Positions 39,513 through 52,482 are shown, counted from the stretch's first letter. The stretch: DNA of 64,000 nucleotides from Panorpa germanica (GCA_963678705.1 OY783222.1:13029730-13093729); one strand, 5' to 3'. The notes: a model not told the origin generated them from the letters alone. Translations and numbers: made by a program.

Positions 39513-40029
39513 CGTCGATACGGCAACACCGCGTAACTCAAAATATGTAGGCGGGTTCTATGGCGTCACTAAGTTTATATGGGGTTTTTAATGTCACCCT
39601 CATTTGACCCTAAACATCGTAATTTGTCTGATAACTGCGACATGTAGGCCCAAAGCAGGAGCAAAAATCCATAGTGAGAAGTAGGTGTGAGAAGTATACA
39701 GTAAAAAATACTAATTACTAGTATCTGGGTGCTATAATGGATTTTTGACAAAAATTTCTATATACGATGGTAGTTTGATAATCCAGTGATTTTTTTTGTT
39801 TGAAAAACCTTTTGCTACTACCACCTAGATCTGCACCGATTGCGGCTCCAGGCAGTCTCACTCCAGACCCTTCTGCGTACACTACCGCTACCCTCCTTCT
39901 CATTAAGGCTTTGTAATAAATAGCAAGTACGTTAAATGGCCTCAGTCTCTAAATAAAAAGTTTAAAAACAAACCATTACAGTACCCTGGTACTATGTCAC
40001 ATAATTATTTTTCTAGTATATTACTAACA

Positions 40030-40340
40030 GTGTAGTACGAAGGTGGAGCAGCTTTTAAAAAGGGGCAAGGCAGAGAAGAGATGAATGGCAGAAATAATTA
40101 GAAGGAGGAAAGCCAGATTGTATGTCTGTAATAGAGTGATAGAGGCAAAAAGCAGGAATATTGAAAATGAACACAAAAGAGAGGAAGAATAGTGAAAAGA
40201 TAATAGAGGATTTGTCGAAAGGAGTAAAGGAAGGCAAGAGGTGAGAGACGGACGTACAAGCAAGAAGGAAGGAGAAGCAGGAATCGGTGATAAGGAAGGA
40301 GGTGTAGGGAACATTAGTCAAGAGAAGAAGAAGCAGAAAG
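40030..40340 (+). repeat. Purine-rich LINE-tail repeat, copy 4
   Basis: Reads EQLLKRGKAEKR (first base inferred) and, after a stop, MAEIIRRRKARLYVCNR. This is the clearest coding trace of the family. The opposite-strand ORFs here are compositional shadows. Confidence 0.45.
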
Positions 40341-40524
40341 TACTTTTAGAAGTCCAGAATAGTTAAGATTAATTTTAAGTTGAAGTTCTATGAAATGTAT
40401 TAAGAAATATAATAATGTAGATTGTAAAGCCGAATGGCACATAATTAATAATATAATATATTAAATAAAATGTACTGTTACAAAAATTCTTATGTATATA
40501 AAATTATATACCACAAGATGACGA

Positions 40525-41145
40525 AACAACAATGGCCACCTTTGCGGATGATACTGCTATCTTGGCCGTTGGGAACACTATCGATGAAGCCACAGTGAAA
40601 CTTCAAAAATCAGTGGACAAAATCAGCTTTTAGATAAAAGTGTGGCGAATTAAACTCAATGAGTCTAAGTGAACACACGTAAATTTCACAAACCAAAAGA
40701 ATACTACAAATCCGTCCATACTCATAAACGCAAACACAATTCCTCATGCGAATGAAGCAAAATATCTAGGAATGCCGCTTGATGCTAAGTTAAGGTGGAA
40801 AACGCATGTCAAACAGAAAAAGGAAAAACTGAACATAAAATACAGCAATATGTATTAGCTAATTGGACGACGCTCTGAACTAAACATTGAAAACAAGCTG
40901 CTTATATATAAACAAGTGTTAAAGACAGTGTGGACGTATGGAGTGCAACTCTGGGGTTGCACCAAGAAATCGAACATTAAAGAAATACAAACGTTCCAAA
41001 ATAAAGTTCTGCGAGGAATAGTTAATGCACCGTGGTATATCCGCAATGACGACATACATAGAGACCTGAAGATTAACACAATCAGAGAAGAAATCAAATC
41101 TATAGCAGCGAAGCACAAATTGAGACTTCGTAACGTTGCTTGATA
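40525..41145 (+). mobile_element. Broken Jockey-type LINE fragment
   Basis: In one frame with in-frame stops it reads ATFADDTAILAVGNTIDEA (catalytic ADD of the reverse transcriptase), KYLGMPLDAKLRWKTHV, TVWTYGVQLWGC and NAPWYIRNDDIHRDLKI. This is the order expected from the palm to the thumb and C-terminal part of Jockey-clade ORF2. Stops at about 40632, 40669 and 40857 show it is dead. The last 75 residues are open. Confidence 0.85.
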
Positions 41146-41585
41146 GTAATGATGTTCGAAGACTTCGCAGGACTAAACCCTCGCACGTAGTAACCTAATC
41201 ATGCAGAATTGTTCATCGAAGCAATCTCTAACACACCGTGTAATTATTGAAATGTAAGCTACTAGATAAGTATATCTATACTTAGTTGTAGTATTATAGT
41301 CAACAAAAAGAATGTATATTAGATGTTTGGGTTGTAATTCCGTTTTGTCTGGATAAACCTCGTAAAAAAATGAACTCTTATCTTATCATTGAAAATCCAA
41401 TATAATTATTCAGTTGTAATGCTAATGCCACATTTGTTTTGTTAAGCCTGCCAATGTTGATTCACTTATTTAACACCTATTTAGTATGTAGAACATTATT
41501 CGGTCCAAACAAAGATATTTGCGTTGTAATTATCGTTGAATAGATTAACAATAAATAGCGGAAGATTGTCGTGCTGCGAGCTCGT

Positions 41586-41630
41586 GGACCGATGGACCGA
41601 TGGACCGATGGACCGATGGACCGATGGACA
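41586..41630 (+). repeat. (GGACCGAT)n microsatellite
   Basis: Five full copies of an 8-bp unit plus a partial one. It gives chance open frames on both strands. Confidence 0.95.
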
Positions 41631-42143
41631 GACATTAACCAACAACAACATGGCGGCTGTATTTATATTGATGGTGAATGCCAACAATCATAACTTAATG
41701 AATGACCTAGAAGGACGTTAAAAGATAATCAGTAATTAAGTTGATTTTGTTGACGCTTTATTAAGGTTACAAATGTATATATTGCATAAATGAGTTACAG
41801 ACTTAAATAAATTATTTTATTAAGTGGTAACACCACCGTGACATTTCAAAAAACTATTTCCTTTATAGAAATTATGCTCAGGGAGTGTTGTAATGTTTCT
41901 ATATTATTATGTAATATATCTAACATATAATTTAGTATTTAGATACTTTTACTATACTACTTTAACGTATCTAAAAATATCTAATTCTCTTTACTCTGTA
42001 ACGATTAAACCGTAATAGATAGAAAGTTGAAATCTTGAATTGATGTATTTAAATTGATTGCAAATTTGTATTTTGCTATTAAATGTAAAAATATTTAAGA
42101 ATTTAGACGTTAAAAAACATAAAACTTTTTGGATTATGTAAAA

Positions 42144-42557
42144 CAGGGTGCTGCAGCATAATTTCCTTTTTGGGAATATGCGCAGTCATTCCCTGTACCA
42201 TTTTTAATTTAAAATTTAATTTACGTTTTCTTTGTTTTTTCGAACCTTACAAAGTCCAATGTTTCTAAATTAAAAAAAACTGTATTATATTATAACCTCT
42301 AAAATGTGAGAATCTGTCAAAATGTAGTACGATTTATTTTTAAAAGTAGTTCAATATCAGTTTTCATTACAAACGCTAGAAGTCGGTTTACTCAGTGTAT
42401 GGAGAATGGGGGACGTCACCTCCCTGATTTGATCTTCAAAACTTAGCAAAACAAAACTTTATGTATGCTACATTACAAAAAACAAATAAAATTTTTCTGA
42501 TTCATACAATGGGTTTTATTAAGTTTTGAAAAAAGGAAGTTATTCTGCTGCACCCTG
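42144..42557. mobile_element. CAGGGTGCTGCAGC inverted-repeat element, 414 bp
   Basis: Left CAGGGTGCTGCAGCATAATT and right TTATTCTGCTGCACCCTG pair as inverted ends, extended inward by TTCCTTTTT / AAAAAAGGAA. The interior shares the GGGAATATGCG repeat with 8982-9410. A similar isolated end (GACACCCTGTATATA) is at about 38252. No clear target duplication. Confidence 0.7.
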
Positions 42558-43035
42558 TATATGAGTTATGAAAGAAAGCAAAGTTATAAATTGATGAAAA
42601 ATTGTGCTAGATAGTTCGTAAACTAACTTTGATATCTAATTTAAAAAACTGAAAAGAAATAAAACATTTAGAAAAAATTTAGTCAAATAACGTAAATTTA
42701 AAATAATTTCAGTTTTGTTAATAAAATAAAAAAAAAGTATTAGTAAAATTAATAAATTAAAATTATTATGAATAATGAATTACGAATTATGTACTATAAA
42801 TGTTTATAAATGTATATATGCTTTTTAAGTGCTAATAACTTTTGAAAGTTGATGCACTAATAAATTAAAAAAAAAAATTATTAAAAATTATGTTTAATTT
42901 AAATTATACGAGTACAATACGGAATTAAAATTTTAAATGAAATAACAAATTAATATATGAAATTTAAGTGATATATGTTACACAAGCGTCGGTTTGCGGT
43001 TAGGTAAACTCTAAAGTCCAAATCCCAGAGCCTAC

Positions 43036-43320
43036 AGACCTACGTCGTTTTAACAAACCTGAAATTTTAAGAATCAATCGTATATATGTAGTTGTGAACG
43101 TATGCGTACTTGAAAGCTGGCGTAAAGGGCCCAGTTAGCTTAAAAGCGGGTCCCTTTTACAGGTAACAGGTACGTAAAAACTGGATTCATCTACGTGAAA
43201 ATATTGGGGCTGGTTTTTATATATGTTTTGCAGAATATTGTTAAAAACTAACATTCACTATTGTCCGACCTCTCCTGTGGGGCCTAACATCAGTCAGCTT
43301 TGTTAAAACGACGTAGGTCT
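43036..43320. mobile_element. Inverted-repeat element with AGACCTACGTCG ends, 285 bp
   Basis: AGACCTACGTCGTTTTAACA at the left pairs perfectly with its inverse at 43298-43320. The pairing continues outward as AGAGCCT / AGGCTCT. No ORF. It lies about 130 bp beyond the 3' end of gene D. Confidence 0.75.
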
Positions 43321-43450
43321 AGAGGCTCTAGGCTTTTACTCTTCGAAACAGGTATATTACATTAGTATAGCAGCACGAAATTCATAAATATCGATTTCTA
43401 TATAAAGCTATCACGGTGATGTAGTGCATTAAGACATAAGGGTAAAGGAC

Positions 43451-45178
43451 TTAAGGAATACGATAGCAAATAGGTTTAACGTATCGCGGTCTGTAGACTC
43501 TGGTGTAACTACCAGTGCTATAGTATTGGTTTGGACGCTTTCTCCGTCTCCGTCTTTCCTGCTGTTGTCTATAGACAAACAAAGGACGAAACAAAAGGGT
43601 TTGTTCTGCAGTGACCATATCTTCACCCGGTACTTCCGGCTGTTCTGTTTTTTGGCCTGGTGAATAACTTCTAGACTGTTCTTCCTGTTGAGGTATATTG
43701 GGCCCAGGCTGGTGTGCATCCTGATTGGATGCATCAAACCCAGACTGTTCTATCGTTTGCTTCCTCACATATTGTCTTCGTCTCTTCACTTTTTGGGTCG
43801 GTGTGAAAGTTCCAGGGTATTTCATTTGCTGATCAGGCATATAAACCCCAGGATATGGCACTTCTTGGACGTGTTGAACTGACCCAGGTTGCGGTATCTG
43901 TTTCCTGGCTGATGGCTTGTACAGAGGGATGCTTCCAGGCGTTGTTGGATAATCCATTACTTCTTTAATTGGCATTGGTGGTAGGATGTAGATCACTGCT
44001 CCAGGCTCTGTGTTTTCTGCTATCATTCCCGCTACATACGTGTTATGGCTACCCGATAGGATACAGAAGCACACTGACATCTTTACCTGAAAAATGAATA
44101 ACTCAGCTAAAAATACACTGTTATAAATGATCTTAAATTTAATACAAATTTAAGAGGCAAATGCAAATTAAAATTTGGAACCAATAATTTAATTATTTTC
44201 AAGATACGAGTATACTATTTTAAATTTTTATTTGAATCTATTAAAATTAGTATAATTCTACAAAGCAATTGTTATATGTTATGAAAATTAATATACGGGA
44301 CCTGAATTCTTTTTCCATACACTGATCATAAAATATGCTTCAGAAATGCAATGAAGTGTTTTTGGAGTGTACTTTTGGTTTACTAATACAATAGTACTTT
44401 GGAGTGTACTATTGTACTGTATCTAGTCACTGTAAGTATCTAAATCCACTAGAAATACGCAATTAGATATAATAACATAAAAGGCCCAATGCTCACTCGA
44501 ATATGTTTGGTTGGTAATTGACTCGGCCAAAATGCTTGATGAAAACATGCTTGTGTCCTATGTCTTAATTTACATAAAACTGTACTATATATTGATAAAG
44601 TAGGTTACTGGAACCTCAAATGTCCAACTAAAAATGACAATTAAAACTACAACACACAAGGTCTTTAAAACAACGTCTTTAAAGCTACAACAAGTATGTC
44701 AATTCAATTTTGCGATAATAATTTGTAGAATTATGTAAACTTTTGTATATTAAATGTAAACATTTTATAGAAATAGAAGAGTGGTAAGTGGAGCGAGTGA
44801 GTAGAAGGAGAGGAGAAGACACTATAGAGAGAACTATGAAAGAAGAATCAAATGTGCTGAGAGGATGAAGAGATAGTATGCTTAATATGTGAGAAAGAGG
44901 GCAAGAGCTCATGAAGGGGGAACAGGGGGATAAAGGAAGAATTGTTAGGGAAGAAAGAAAGAGAAGATAGATCATGCAAGAAAAAAGGAGGAAGAGTTGA
45001 ACGGCGAGGAACATTGAAACGGAAGAAAATAATTAAATTTATGAACTTATATAAAATTAAAAATGAAGTGAAAGTAGTTTAAAAACCATAAAGGCATATA
45101 TTGGTACAATAAGTATATCCAATATGGACAATTCAATATAAATACGCCACTTACCAAAATATTTAAAACTTTCCACAT
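43451..45178 (-). CDS. Gene D: secreted protein with FRPLFVYRQQQ core (2 exons)
   Basis: Exons are 45178-45155 and 44086-43451, giving 219 residues. Exon 1 encodes MWKVLNIL and ends at TTG|GTAAGT. Exon 2 begins after TTTTTCAG with GTA AAG ATG and stays in frame, so the start reads MWKVLNILVKMSVCFCILSG, a signal peptide. The middle is rich in Pro, Gln and Gly, with repeated YPG-type steps (VPYPGVYMP, MKYPGTFTP) and basic clusters (KRRRQYVRK). The core is TLLFRPLFVYRQQQ, followed by ERRRRRKR and a Tyr/Arg-rich end (VYRPRYVKP) with one Cys near the C terminus. The core and the first-exon layout match gene A. The family is not recognised; a secreted peptide precursor or structural protein are possible. 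Confidence 0.78.
44760..45020 (+). repeat. Purine-rich LINE-tail repeat, copy 5 (gene D intron)
   Basis: AGAAGAGTGGTAAGTGGAGC begins the polypurine stretch, which ends near GGAAGAAAATAATTAAA. It lies inside the gene D intron on the opposite strand to the gene. Confidence 0.4.
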
Positions 45179-45281
45179 TTTTCTAAGAATTAAAATTAAA
45201 AATATTTTGCAGTTAAAAATTTCAAACTTGTCAAAACAAAGTAATTACTTCAAATGATAAAATAGCAGTAATTTGCCGAGA

Positions 45282-45287
45282 TTTATA
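45282..45287 (-). promoter_or_regulatory. TATA box of gene D
   Basis: TATAAA (in CTTTATAAAT) on the minus strand lies about 105 bp upstream of the exon 1 ATG, implying a 5'UTR of roughly 75 bases. Confidence 0.45.
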
Positions 45288-45974
45288 AAGAGTTAAAAAA
45301 GTAAACAACTTGGAGAGGTTATCCGGGTGAACTCATACGAGTATTCTAACGGAACGGATGACACCAGAAAATAAAAATAAAAGAATTTAATTAGATAGCA
45401 GATTAAGACGACGATATACTCGCTATTGATTAATAATTTTAATCATATTTATTTTTCTTAAAATTCCTATTTTGTGTTTAATATTTCATTATGTTTCGTC
45501 CTCATCGGTAGAATGTTATACATTTTTGTATCATACGTATATTTTATACATTTGTTGTCTGACTATCAATATCATTATGTGATAATTATACTGTAAATTT
45601 CATGTCTATTGACTGTTTCGGACACGAGAAATATATATTTAAAACGTTCAAATCATTTGTAATAGGAGTTATGAGAGTGAATGAGAGGCATATACATTTG
45701 ACGTGAAGTTACAGTAGATTCTATTTTTATTAAATATAACAAAGCGGTATATTTTCTGATAAAAAACCGAAGGTGGTTGACTGAGTCCTTAGTGAAATAA
45801 CACAACTTAAAGTTGAATAACTTAGGTTTGGATTTTGGACATTGATAATATTTGTACATCATGGGTGAGACATTTCCGAAAAATAGAAATTTTAACTAAG
45901 TATGCAATAATACCATTTTTGTTTTATTATCGAATGGAATGAGAAATCTATGTACATAATACTAAACACCGTAC

Positions 45975-46185
45975 GAGATAATGCTTTGCCTCCTCCTCAT
46001 TTCACTCATCCATCATTGTCCTTCGCACTTTCCAACCAAAAAACAGTTCCCTGACGCTTCTTCTATTTTTCATATCCCTCTATGCTCATATCCTGCAGTC
46101 TCCTTTCTAACTCCAATAATTGCTTCATTTTCTTTCATCTCTTTTCCTTCCTCTTTCATTCTCTTTCATTTCCCAGCTTGAACCT
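45975..46185 (-). repeat. Purine/pyrimidine-rich LINE-tail repeat, copy 6
   Basis: Pyrimidine-rich on the + strand (CTTTCATCTCTTTTCCTTCC). Same family by composition and position of A-rich and G-rich blocks; weak. Confidence 0.35.
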
Positions 46186-47393
46186 TTCGATCATCGTGAT
46201 ATAGTCTGAAAATAATCAAAATCAAGAATTAAAGCTAAATTTGACAAATTGACGGAAAAGATAGTAAACAAACTTTTCTGACTAATTTGAATGTGCTGGA
46301 TCCGAATATATTATTTGCAAGCCTCAATTTTGGTGATTTAGGGCTACATCTTGAAATAATAACTGCTAAAGATGGATTTATTATGGATATTGGATGGATG
46401 GATTATATATATATAAAACACAACTTGACGCAGATGACATCCATATTCTTATTTTCCTTAAAAAGTAGATCATAGACTGAAAGCCATATATTATTAGTTT
46501 TATTATTACTGTCAAATACAATACTGTTCTTCTTTTTGAACTTCCTAGATTCCCAAAGATTTTCTTCCGAAATATAATCAAGTCACATTATTACCAATAG
46601 TTAGTGTGTTTAAGTAACAAATTAATAAAATCATCTATTAAAACCAGTTCACAAATAAATGATAATCCCAACCTACGTACATGGGTTCTTTCTTACGTAC
46701 GACGTTTAATTTCTTTGTAAAATCGTGATTGCATTATTAAGGACTCTTAACATCGCGTCAATGTCGATGGCGATGGCGATGGATAGGACAGCTGACCGCA
46801 TCATGGGTTCGTTGGTTCGCAGATTGTCTTACGAGTTGTGATCGATGAATCACAAACCTATCTTTGTTAAAACGTAGTCCAATTAAGTGACTATTTGTTT
46901 TACAAGTTAATACCAATTAACTAAAAAATAGTAAAATTAGGAATGCAGTACAGAAATAAACGTGATTCTTACGATTTATTCAGAACTTCATAACTCCTAC
47001 ACTCCATTCCTAAGAAGTACGGTAAACGATTTGCGCAATATCTTAAAGTTTCCAATTCTTTTGTAATTAATAATTGCTAATTATTGTTCACTAATTGATA
47101 TTGGATTTGTCAGGTTTTAATTATCGTCATCGATTCTGTGACATTGACGGTGAAATCATTGATGATCATGACCGTGAAATTGACCATGTCCTAAGACATT
47201 AGTAATTCTTATTACCTTATCCGGAGTTTATAAGATTCATATATTCCTTATATTCCGGTATTTCTATTAAATCATAGTGAAAATAGCGCTTAATGCAATA
47301 TGTGTTAGTCAACTGGATATAAATCAATAAGAGCAGATGTGAGGAAACGTAAATTTTGTGGCTTGAGTATGCGATTTGTATTTGAGTTAATAA

Positions 47394-47413
47394 ATTAGGT
47401 TAGGTTAGGTTAG
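47394..47413 (+). repeat. Short (TTAGG)n run
   Basis: About four units of TTAGG, the common insect telomere repeat. It is too short to mean more than an interstitial trace. Confidence 0.6.
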
Positions 47414-47949
47414 TTGACTCTTCTGTTTAATCTCCTATTCTATATTTGTCCTATAATAAATGATTTTATTATAGCATAACTGAAGTTTGATCTAAGAAAT
47501 GAGTTTTTAATATTAATTTTGTCAAAGACCACCACAGCTAAGAGATCATTAATAATTTCAGACATATGTCCTGCTATTCTTTCCGCTCCACTCCTCTTAT
47601 CTTGTCACATTTGCTTCCCCTTTTTTGGGAAAGTGCGTTTTTCTTTTTTAAGTGTTTCTCTTTAAACTCCTCCTCCCATTCCCAGTAAACAATTTTGGAA
47701 GTGTCTTTTTTTGTAACGTTTCTATTACTATTGAATTTTAATTATACTTTGCATTAACTTTATCTTTATTTGTATTCTGACAGGTGTAGTAGTTTTGCCA
47801 TTTTAGCCGATAAAATAGACATTTCATATTAACGACTGTGAGAAACTGAACTGTAAATGAACTCTTTCATGGCAAAAAAATCGTATGCATCTTCAATATG
47901 ATGACAAAGTAACTCCAAAATATTTACTGGGCTGTCACATGTTGTCGTA

Positions 47950-48577
47950 ATGGTCCTCATTTTTTAGTGATCGATTTTTCAATTATTGATTGAAATTGAT
48001 GTTAATATACGAATATGTGTATTGGCGTGTCTATTTTATTAAATATTTAAATATTGACGGAGATATAGCAATTAAAAGTTTGAATTGTAGTTTTAGTGCT
48101 AGAAATGGTCGGCCATATTTTTATGACATGAAATGCATTTTAACGTCAGTTATTTGTTGAGTAGGTCAGTGCTGTGGTAATTTTCCTTAGCTATTGGTAG
48201 TCAAATAATCAAGTGAAGTCAAAGAATAATAAGTTTTTATTTTATTTAACCCTGCTAAGGCAGACATAATATTGAAATTTGATTGTTACTTGAAATAACT
48301 GTAAATAATATTTGATATTTTGATATATAAATACATGTAGCAGAGATTTATGAGTTGTAAGGTTGGTAACCTTACACAAGGATTGTGATGTCACATGCAC
48401 TTGGAATGTGTACAACGTTGAATCCCTTTAATAATTAAAGAGATAAAATGACTTTTTTAATTGTTAATATCTCTTAACATATAAGGAGTTATTAAAAAAT
48501 AATTGAACATTTGAGGTTCTAGTAACCCACTTTATCAATATATAGTACTCTTTTATAGAAATTAAGACAAGCCCATT
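47950..48577. mobile_element. GGGCTTGTGTCC inverted-repeat element, copy 2
   Basis: The left tip is eroded (GGTCCTCATTTTTTAGTG remains); the right end reads AAGACAAGCCCATT. The interior follows copies 3 and 4, including the AACCCTGCTAAGGCAGACAT block near 48247. Confidence 0.75.
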
Positions 48578-48579
48578 TG

Positions 48580-50190
48580 TGTAACACCTCCCTTCCTTTG
48601 CATGTAACGTAATTTATGGAAGGTCCCTAACTAACGAACAATACAATCGAGGTATTTTGCTTGGTTAAACTACTGTTATGTTCAACTGGAACAAGAGTAA
48701 GAGCTGTGGAATAAGAGTATCAATAACGATTTATAGTAAACCTTAGTTAACTGAGAATTTAAAAAAAAATCCCTAAATGGTCCAATCATTAATGACTTTG
48801 AAGTTATCAAATAGAGAACTTATAGGGAATCACCATTTTAGTTACAGATATTGCCGAATTAAACTTAGTGGAGTCCTGGACACTAATCCTGTGGAGATCC
48901 ATGTAGTGGCGGCCTGGCCAGGATGTCAACTTGTCCGATTAGTGGGAAAAATAGGGTCTCATTAGATATTTAAAAAATCTTCATCTAAAATCACGTTGGC
49001 TATATTCCATTGAATTTCTTTCCTGACGATGAGTATTGAGTGAGTATGCATTTAATTTTCATAGCGAACAAGTGGCGTAAATTGCAAACCCAATTAATGT
49101 GAGAAATATTTTTCAATTTCGTTTTATCGTCCAATTTTAAATTAGATATGATAGCACAACTCCCTCCTAATAGTTACATCCTCTTACATATTGTAAACTC
49201 CTGAGTCGTAATTAATAGATGACCTCTTATTTTAAAAAAAAATCTTCGGAATGGGAATTCTGTGGGTGCCCTGTGGCGAACTCAAAATGCATATGCCAGA
49301 AAGCGCAGCCAAAGTATTGTATTTTTTAATAAAACGTGGAAGAGAAGAATTTTACCCGTGTAAATGTGTTGGTATCGCAATTAAACAATACTCGCTTTAG
49401 AAAACAACTAGATCTCGGATACCCTACTGGAAATCACATATCCTCCCTTTCTCCCATTCCCTTCTCATACATGTTTATATGATAACTCCTTGCGACGACT
49501 GCTGACTAATCGGCGTTTACCATAAACACTCTTTTTAAATAATTAGATTATAATTTATGGTTAATGAGATATGAGTGATTTCAATTAGTTACAAAAAATA
49601 TTCACATAAAAAAATTCTAGTTATTTATAATTGTACAATATTTCATTGTTATCACAAATTATTTTATTGATTGATTATATGTACTCGTAGTTTGAAATTG
49701 TTTGTACAGATTGTTGCTGCCGCACCAGGTGCTGCCTGGTGCATTCTAAAAATAAGATTTTTTTAAATTGGCAATTAATAAACATGTACGTATTAATTAG
49801 TATGACGCATGAGTATTGCTTTGCGTAGATATCATAAAATTTTCAAAGAATTTAATTTATTAATAAACTTGTTAATTGCACTAATGAGCTATCTACGTGA
49901 CTTCTACTGCACAGCCAAGCTGCTGCGGAAGACGGTAATTTTTGTGTTCGTCTTATTTTGCCTAAAAAAAACGTTATAAACATTTTAAGGTCAGTACATT
50001 CCAGGTGTCCAGCAATGGCGAATATTTATGATTTCCAATCAACTCCGAATTCTTATTTTTCACAAACCACGCTACAATCTGTTACAATAAATATGAACAA
50101 TAAGTACCTGTGGTAAAAATGAAACTGTCCTAGATAAGAAATAGTCGTCCAGTGACGGCTATATCTATGAATGGCAATTAAAAACGTTGT
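48580..50190. other. Gene-poor interval between two repeats
   Basis: Contains a fragment of the TCCATAAATTACG family (~48608) and a 62-codon frame (48777-48965) of no recognised family. Otherwise nothing seen. Confidence 0.45.
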
Positions 50191-50194
50191 GGTA

Positions 50195-50450
50195 GCTTTA
50201 ACACACTATGCCTTTTAGTCTTTTAAAGTCAGACGTATGTTTATCTAGTAAATTCACAGCTAGATAGTTTGGGTGTTTGTTTAGTCGCTGCTGGTATCTT
50301 TGGTTAAATTTGTTAATTTCTTCTTTCACTGTTGTAATACCGAAGTCATGGTTGATGAATTTGTTGCTTATGAACCACAAGATATCCATAATGGTTCTTA
50401 CTATCCTTGTCTGAAAATTTTCTAGTATTTCAGATAAAAATAAAAACAGA
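50195..50450 (-). mobile_element. Jockey-type LINE C-terminal fragment
   Basis: The minus strand reads ILENFQTRIVRTIMDILWFI, then SNKFINHDFGITTVKEEI, then QRLNKHPNYLAVNLLD. It aligns by eye with QNKVLRGIVNAPWYIRND of the 40.5-kb fragment. Confidence 0.8.
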
Positions 50451-50479
50451 ACAATTAAATTTAAACTCTTACTGCCATC

Positions 50480-50670
50480 TATTTTTACATTCATTCTCCT
50501 TCCTCGTTCCTTCTCTCTATCTCCGCCTTCCACCTCTATCCTGTAATAACTTCACAATCTTTTTTTCTCTTTTTACTCTTTTCTCACATGAATACTTAAT
50601 ATGCTCCAGCGTTTCTATCTCTCTTCAGCACACCTTGCACATCCTTTCCGCTCTTTCCTATATAATTTGA
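50480..50670 (-). repeat. Purine/pyrimidine-rich LINE-tail repeat, copy 7
   Basis: Contains CTTAATATGCTCCAGCGTTT, close to copy 2. It directly adjoins the Jockey-type fragment at 50195-50450 on the same strand. Read on the minus strand it comes before that fragment, so the two are probably separate insertions. Confidence 0.4.
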
Positions 50671-50873
50671 TAAAATTTAAATATGATATTAATACATATA
50701 AGTGTCCATTTCCGTACGTAATGCAGTACTGGAACAGGATCGCACTTGTATTCATGCAAGGAATTTTTAATGCGATGCGTACAGGGACTTGCATAGGATG
50801 CGTTCCAATGGTGATCTCGTACCTTAAATCTTAATGATATGTAATGCAGCCGGGGTTATATATAAGGTGTTTC

Positions 50874-51512
50874 AATGGCCTTGTGTCCTCATTTTTTAGT
50901 GGTCGATTTCTCAATTGCTGATTGAAATTGATGTTAATAAATGTGTATTGGCGTGTCTATTTTATTAAATATCTAAATGTTGACGTAGATATAGCAATTA
51001 AAAATTTGAATTGTAGTTTTAGCGCTAGAAATGGTCGGCCATATTTATATGACGTAAAATGCATTTTAACGTCAGTTATTTGTTGAGTAGATCAGTGCTG
51101 TGGTAATGTTCTGTAGCTGTAGGTAGTCAAATAATTAAGTCAAATTAAAGAATAATAAGTTTTTATTTTATTTAACCCTGCTAAGGCAGACATAATATTG
51201 AAATTTGATTGTTCCTTGAAATAGCTGTAAATAATATTTGATATTTTGATATATAAATACATATAGCAGAGATTTATGATCTGTAAGGTTGGTAACCTTA
51301 CACAAGGATTGTGATGTCACATGCACTTGGAATGTGTACAACGTTGAATCCCTTTAATAATTAAAGAGACAAAATGACTTTTTTAATTATTAATATCTCT
51401 TAATATATAAGGAGTTATTAAAAAATAATTGAACATTTGAGGTTCTAGTAACCCACTTTATCAATATATAGTACACTTTTAGAGAAATTAAGACATAGGA
51501 CACAAGCCCAGT
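50874..51512. mobile_element. GGGCTTGTGTCC inverted-repeat element, copy 3
   Basis: The ends are AATGGCCTTGTGTCC and GGACACAAGCCCA. The interior is nearly the same as copy 2, which points to spread from a common source. Confidence 0.8.
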
Positions 51513-51769
51513 GTGAAGATTTGATGTTGTTTTCATTCTGAGTTGAAGCCATCTATTGCTAATTATATGAACTATCTTAAGCCGTGATCCAAACCATTAA
51601 TTATTATTTGGTTTCAACATTATTTGTATGAAGTGTGATTTATTCATAGAAATGAGGTTATATATCACAAATAGGAAATTTATCATAAAATACTAAGATG
51701 GAAAATCAGCATTACGTGACACAGAATATGGTGTCGTCAAGGAAGTGTCCTTTGACCAGTCCTGTGCGA

Positions 51770-52190
51770 GAAAAACAGTATCAACCTTCATAGATGATAT
51801 CGCGTTACTGGCATTAAATAATAACCCACAAGGATCAAACTGGGATCCATATTCTTTTAATCTACATACACACCATCCCGAAACATGAGAATACGCAACT
51901 AACTATATTTGCAGATGACACGGGAATATACACTACATTAAAATGCCCAAAATAATAGACTCAGAGCTACAATAATGGGTAGATGTCCTTAAATTATATT
52001 ATGATAAGTAGAAGATTAAGGTGAACGCCAACAAAAGTGTAGCAGTTCTATTTACAAAATCCTTCAAGAAAATAGACGCAACAACACTAACACTCAACGG
52101 ATAGTCTACTACAGATTCAGAAGTAATTAAAAGAATAAAAGAAAAAAGTTATGAAACAAAATCAACCTAGATAATGTTGTATTAAGAAAA
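51770..52190 (+). mobile_element. Broken Jockey-type LINE fragment (reverse transcriptase core)
   Basis: Pieces in shifting frames read QGSNWDPYSFNL (the PQGSxLxPxLF box), FADDTGIYTTLKC (the catalytic box) and KVNANKSVAVLFTK. Frame changes and stops separate them. Confidence 0.7.
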
Positions 52191-52282
52191 AATACCTGCT
52201 CCACAGTCACATTGAATAATTGGTTTGTGAACCATGATTTAATTTCTATAAATGAGTACTATATATTGTTATGGTTGGTTGG

Positions 52283-52424
52283 TTTTGACATATGTCAAAA
52301 TAAATATTTAATAAATCAATTAAACTAATTGACATATGTTGAATGTTTAAAATTTTGACATATGTTAAAATAAATAATTCATAAATTAATGAAAATAATT
52401 GACATATGTTGAATGTTTAAAATT
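52283..52424 (+). repeat. Two tandem copies of a 70-bp sequence
   Basis: Each copy begins TTTTGACATATGT and ends GAATGTTTAAAAT; CATATG occurs four times. It lies just before the fourth GGGCTTGTGTCC element. Confidence 0.7.
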
Positions 52425-52482
52425 AAAGGACATGTAGGTCTATGCAGCAGATTTGATTAAATTTTCCGTTCAGGCCTTAGCG

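Larger units (their letters stand above)
45290..47945. other. Gene-poor interval upstream of gene D
   Basis: Apart from a LINE-tail repeat (45975-46185) and the (TTAGG)4 run, I see only AT-rich unique sequence with short chance frames. Confidence 0.5.

Noticed and set aside
40024-40321. Two overlapping Ser/Leu/Phe-rich minus-strand frames
   Set aside because: They are the opposite strand of a purine-rich LINE-tail repeat.
41536-41721. Frame with WTDGPMDRWTDG repeats
   Set aside because: Produced by the (GGACCGAT)n microsatellite.
48777-48965. 62-codon + strand frame
   Set aside because: No start context, signal, splice support or recognised motif.
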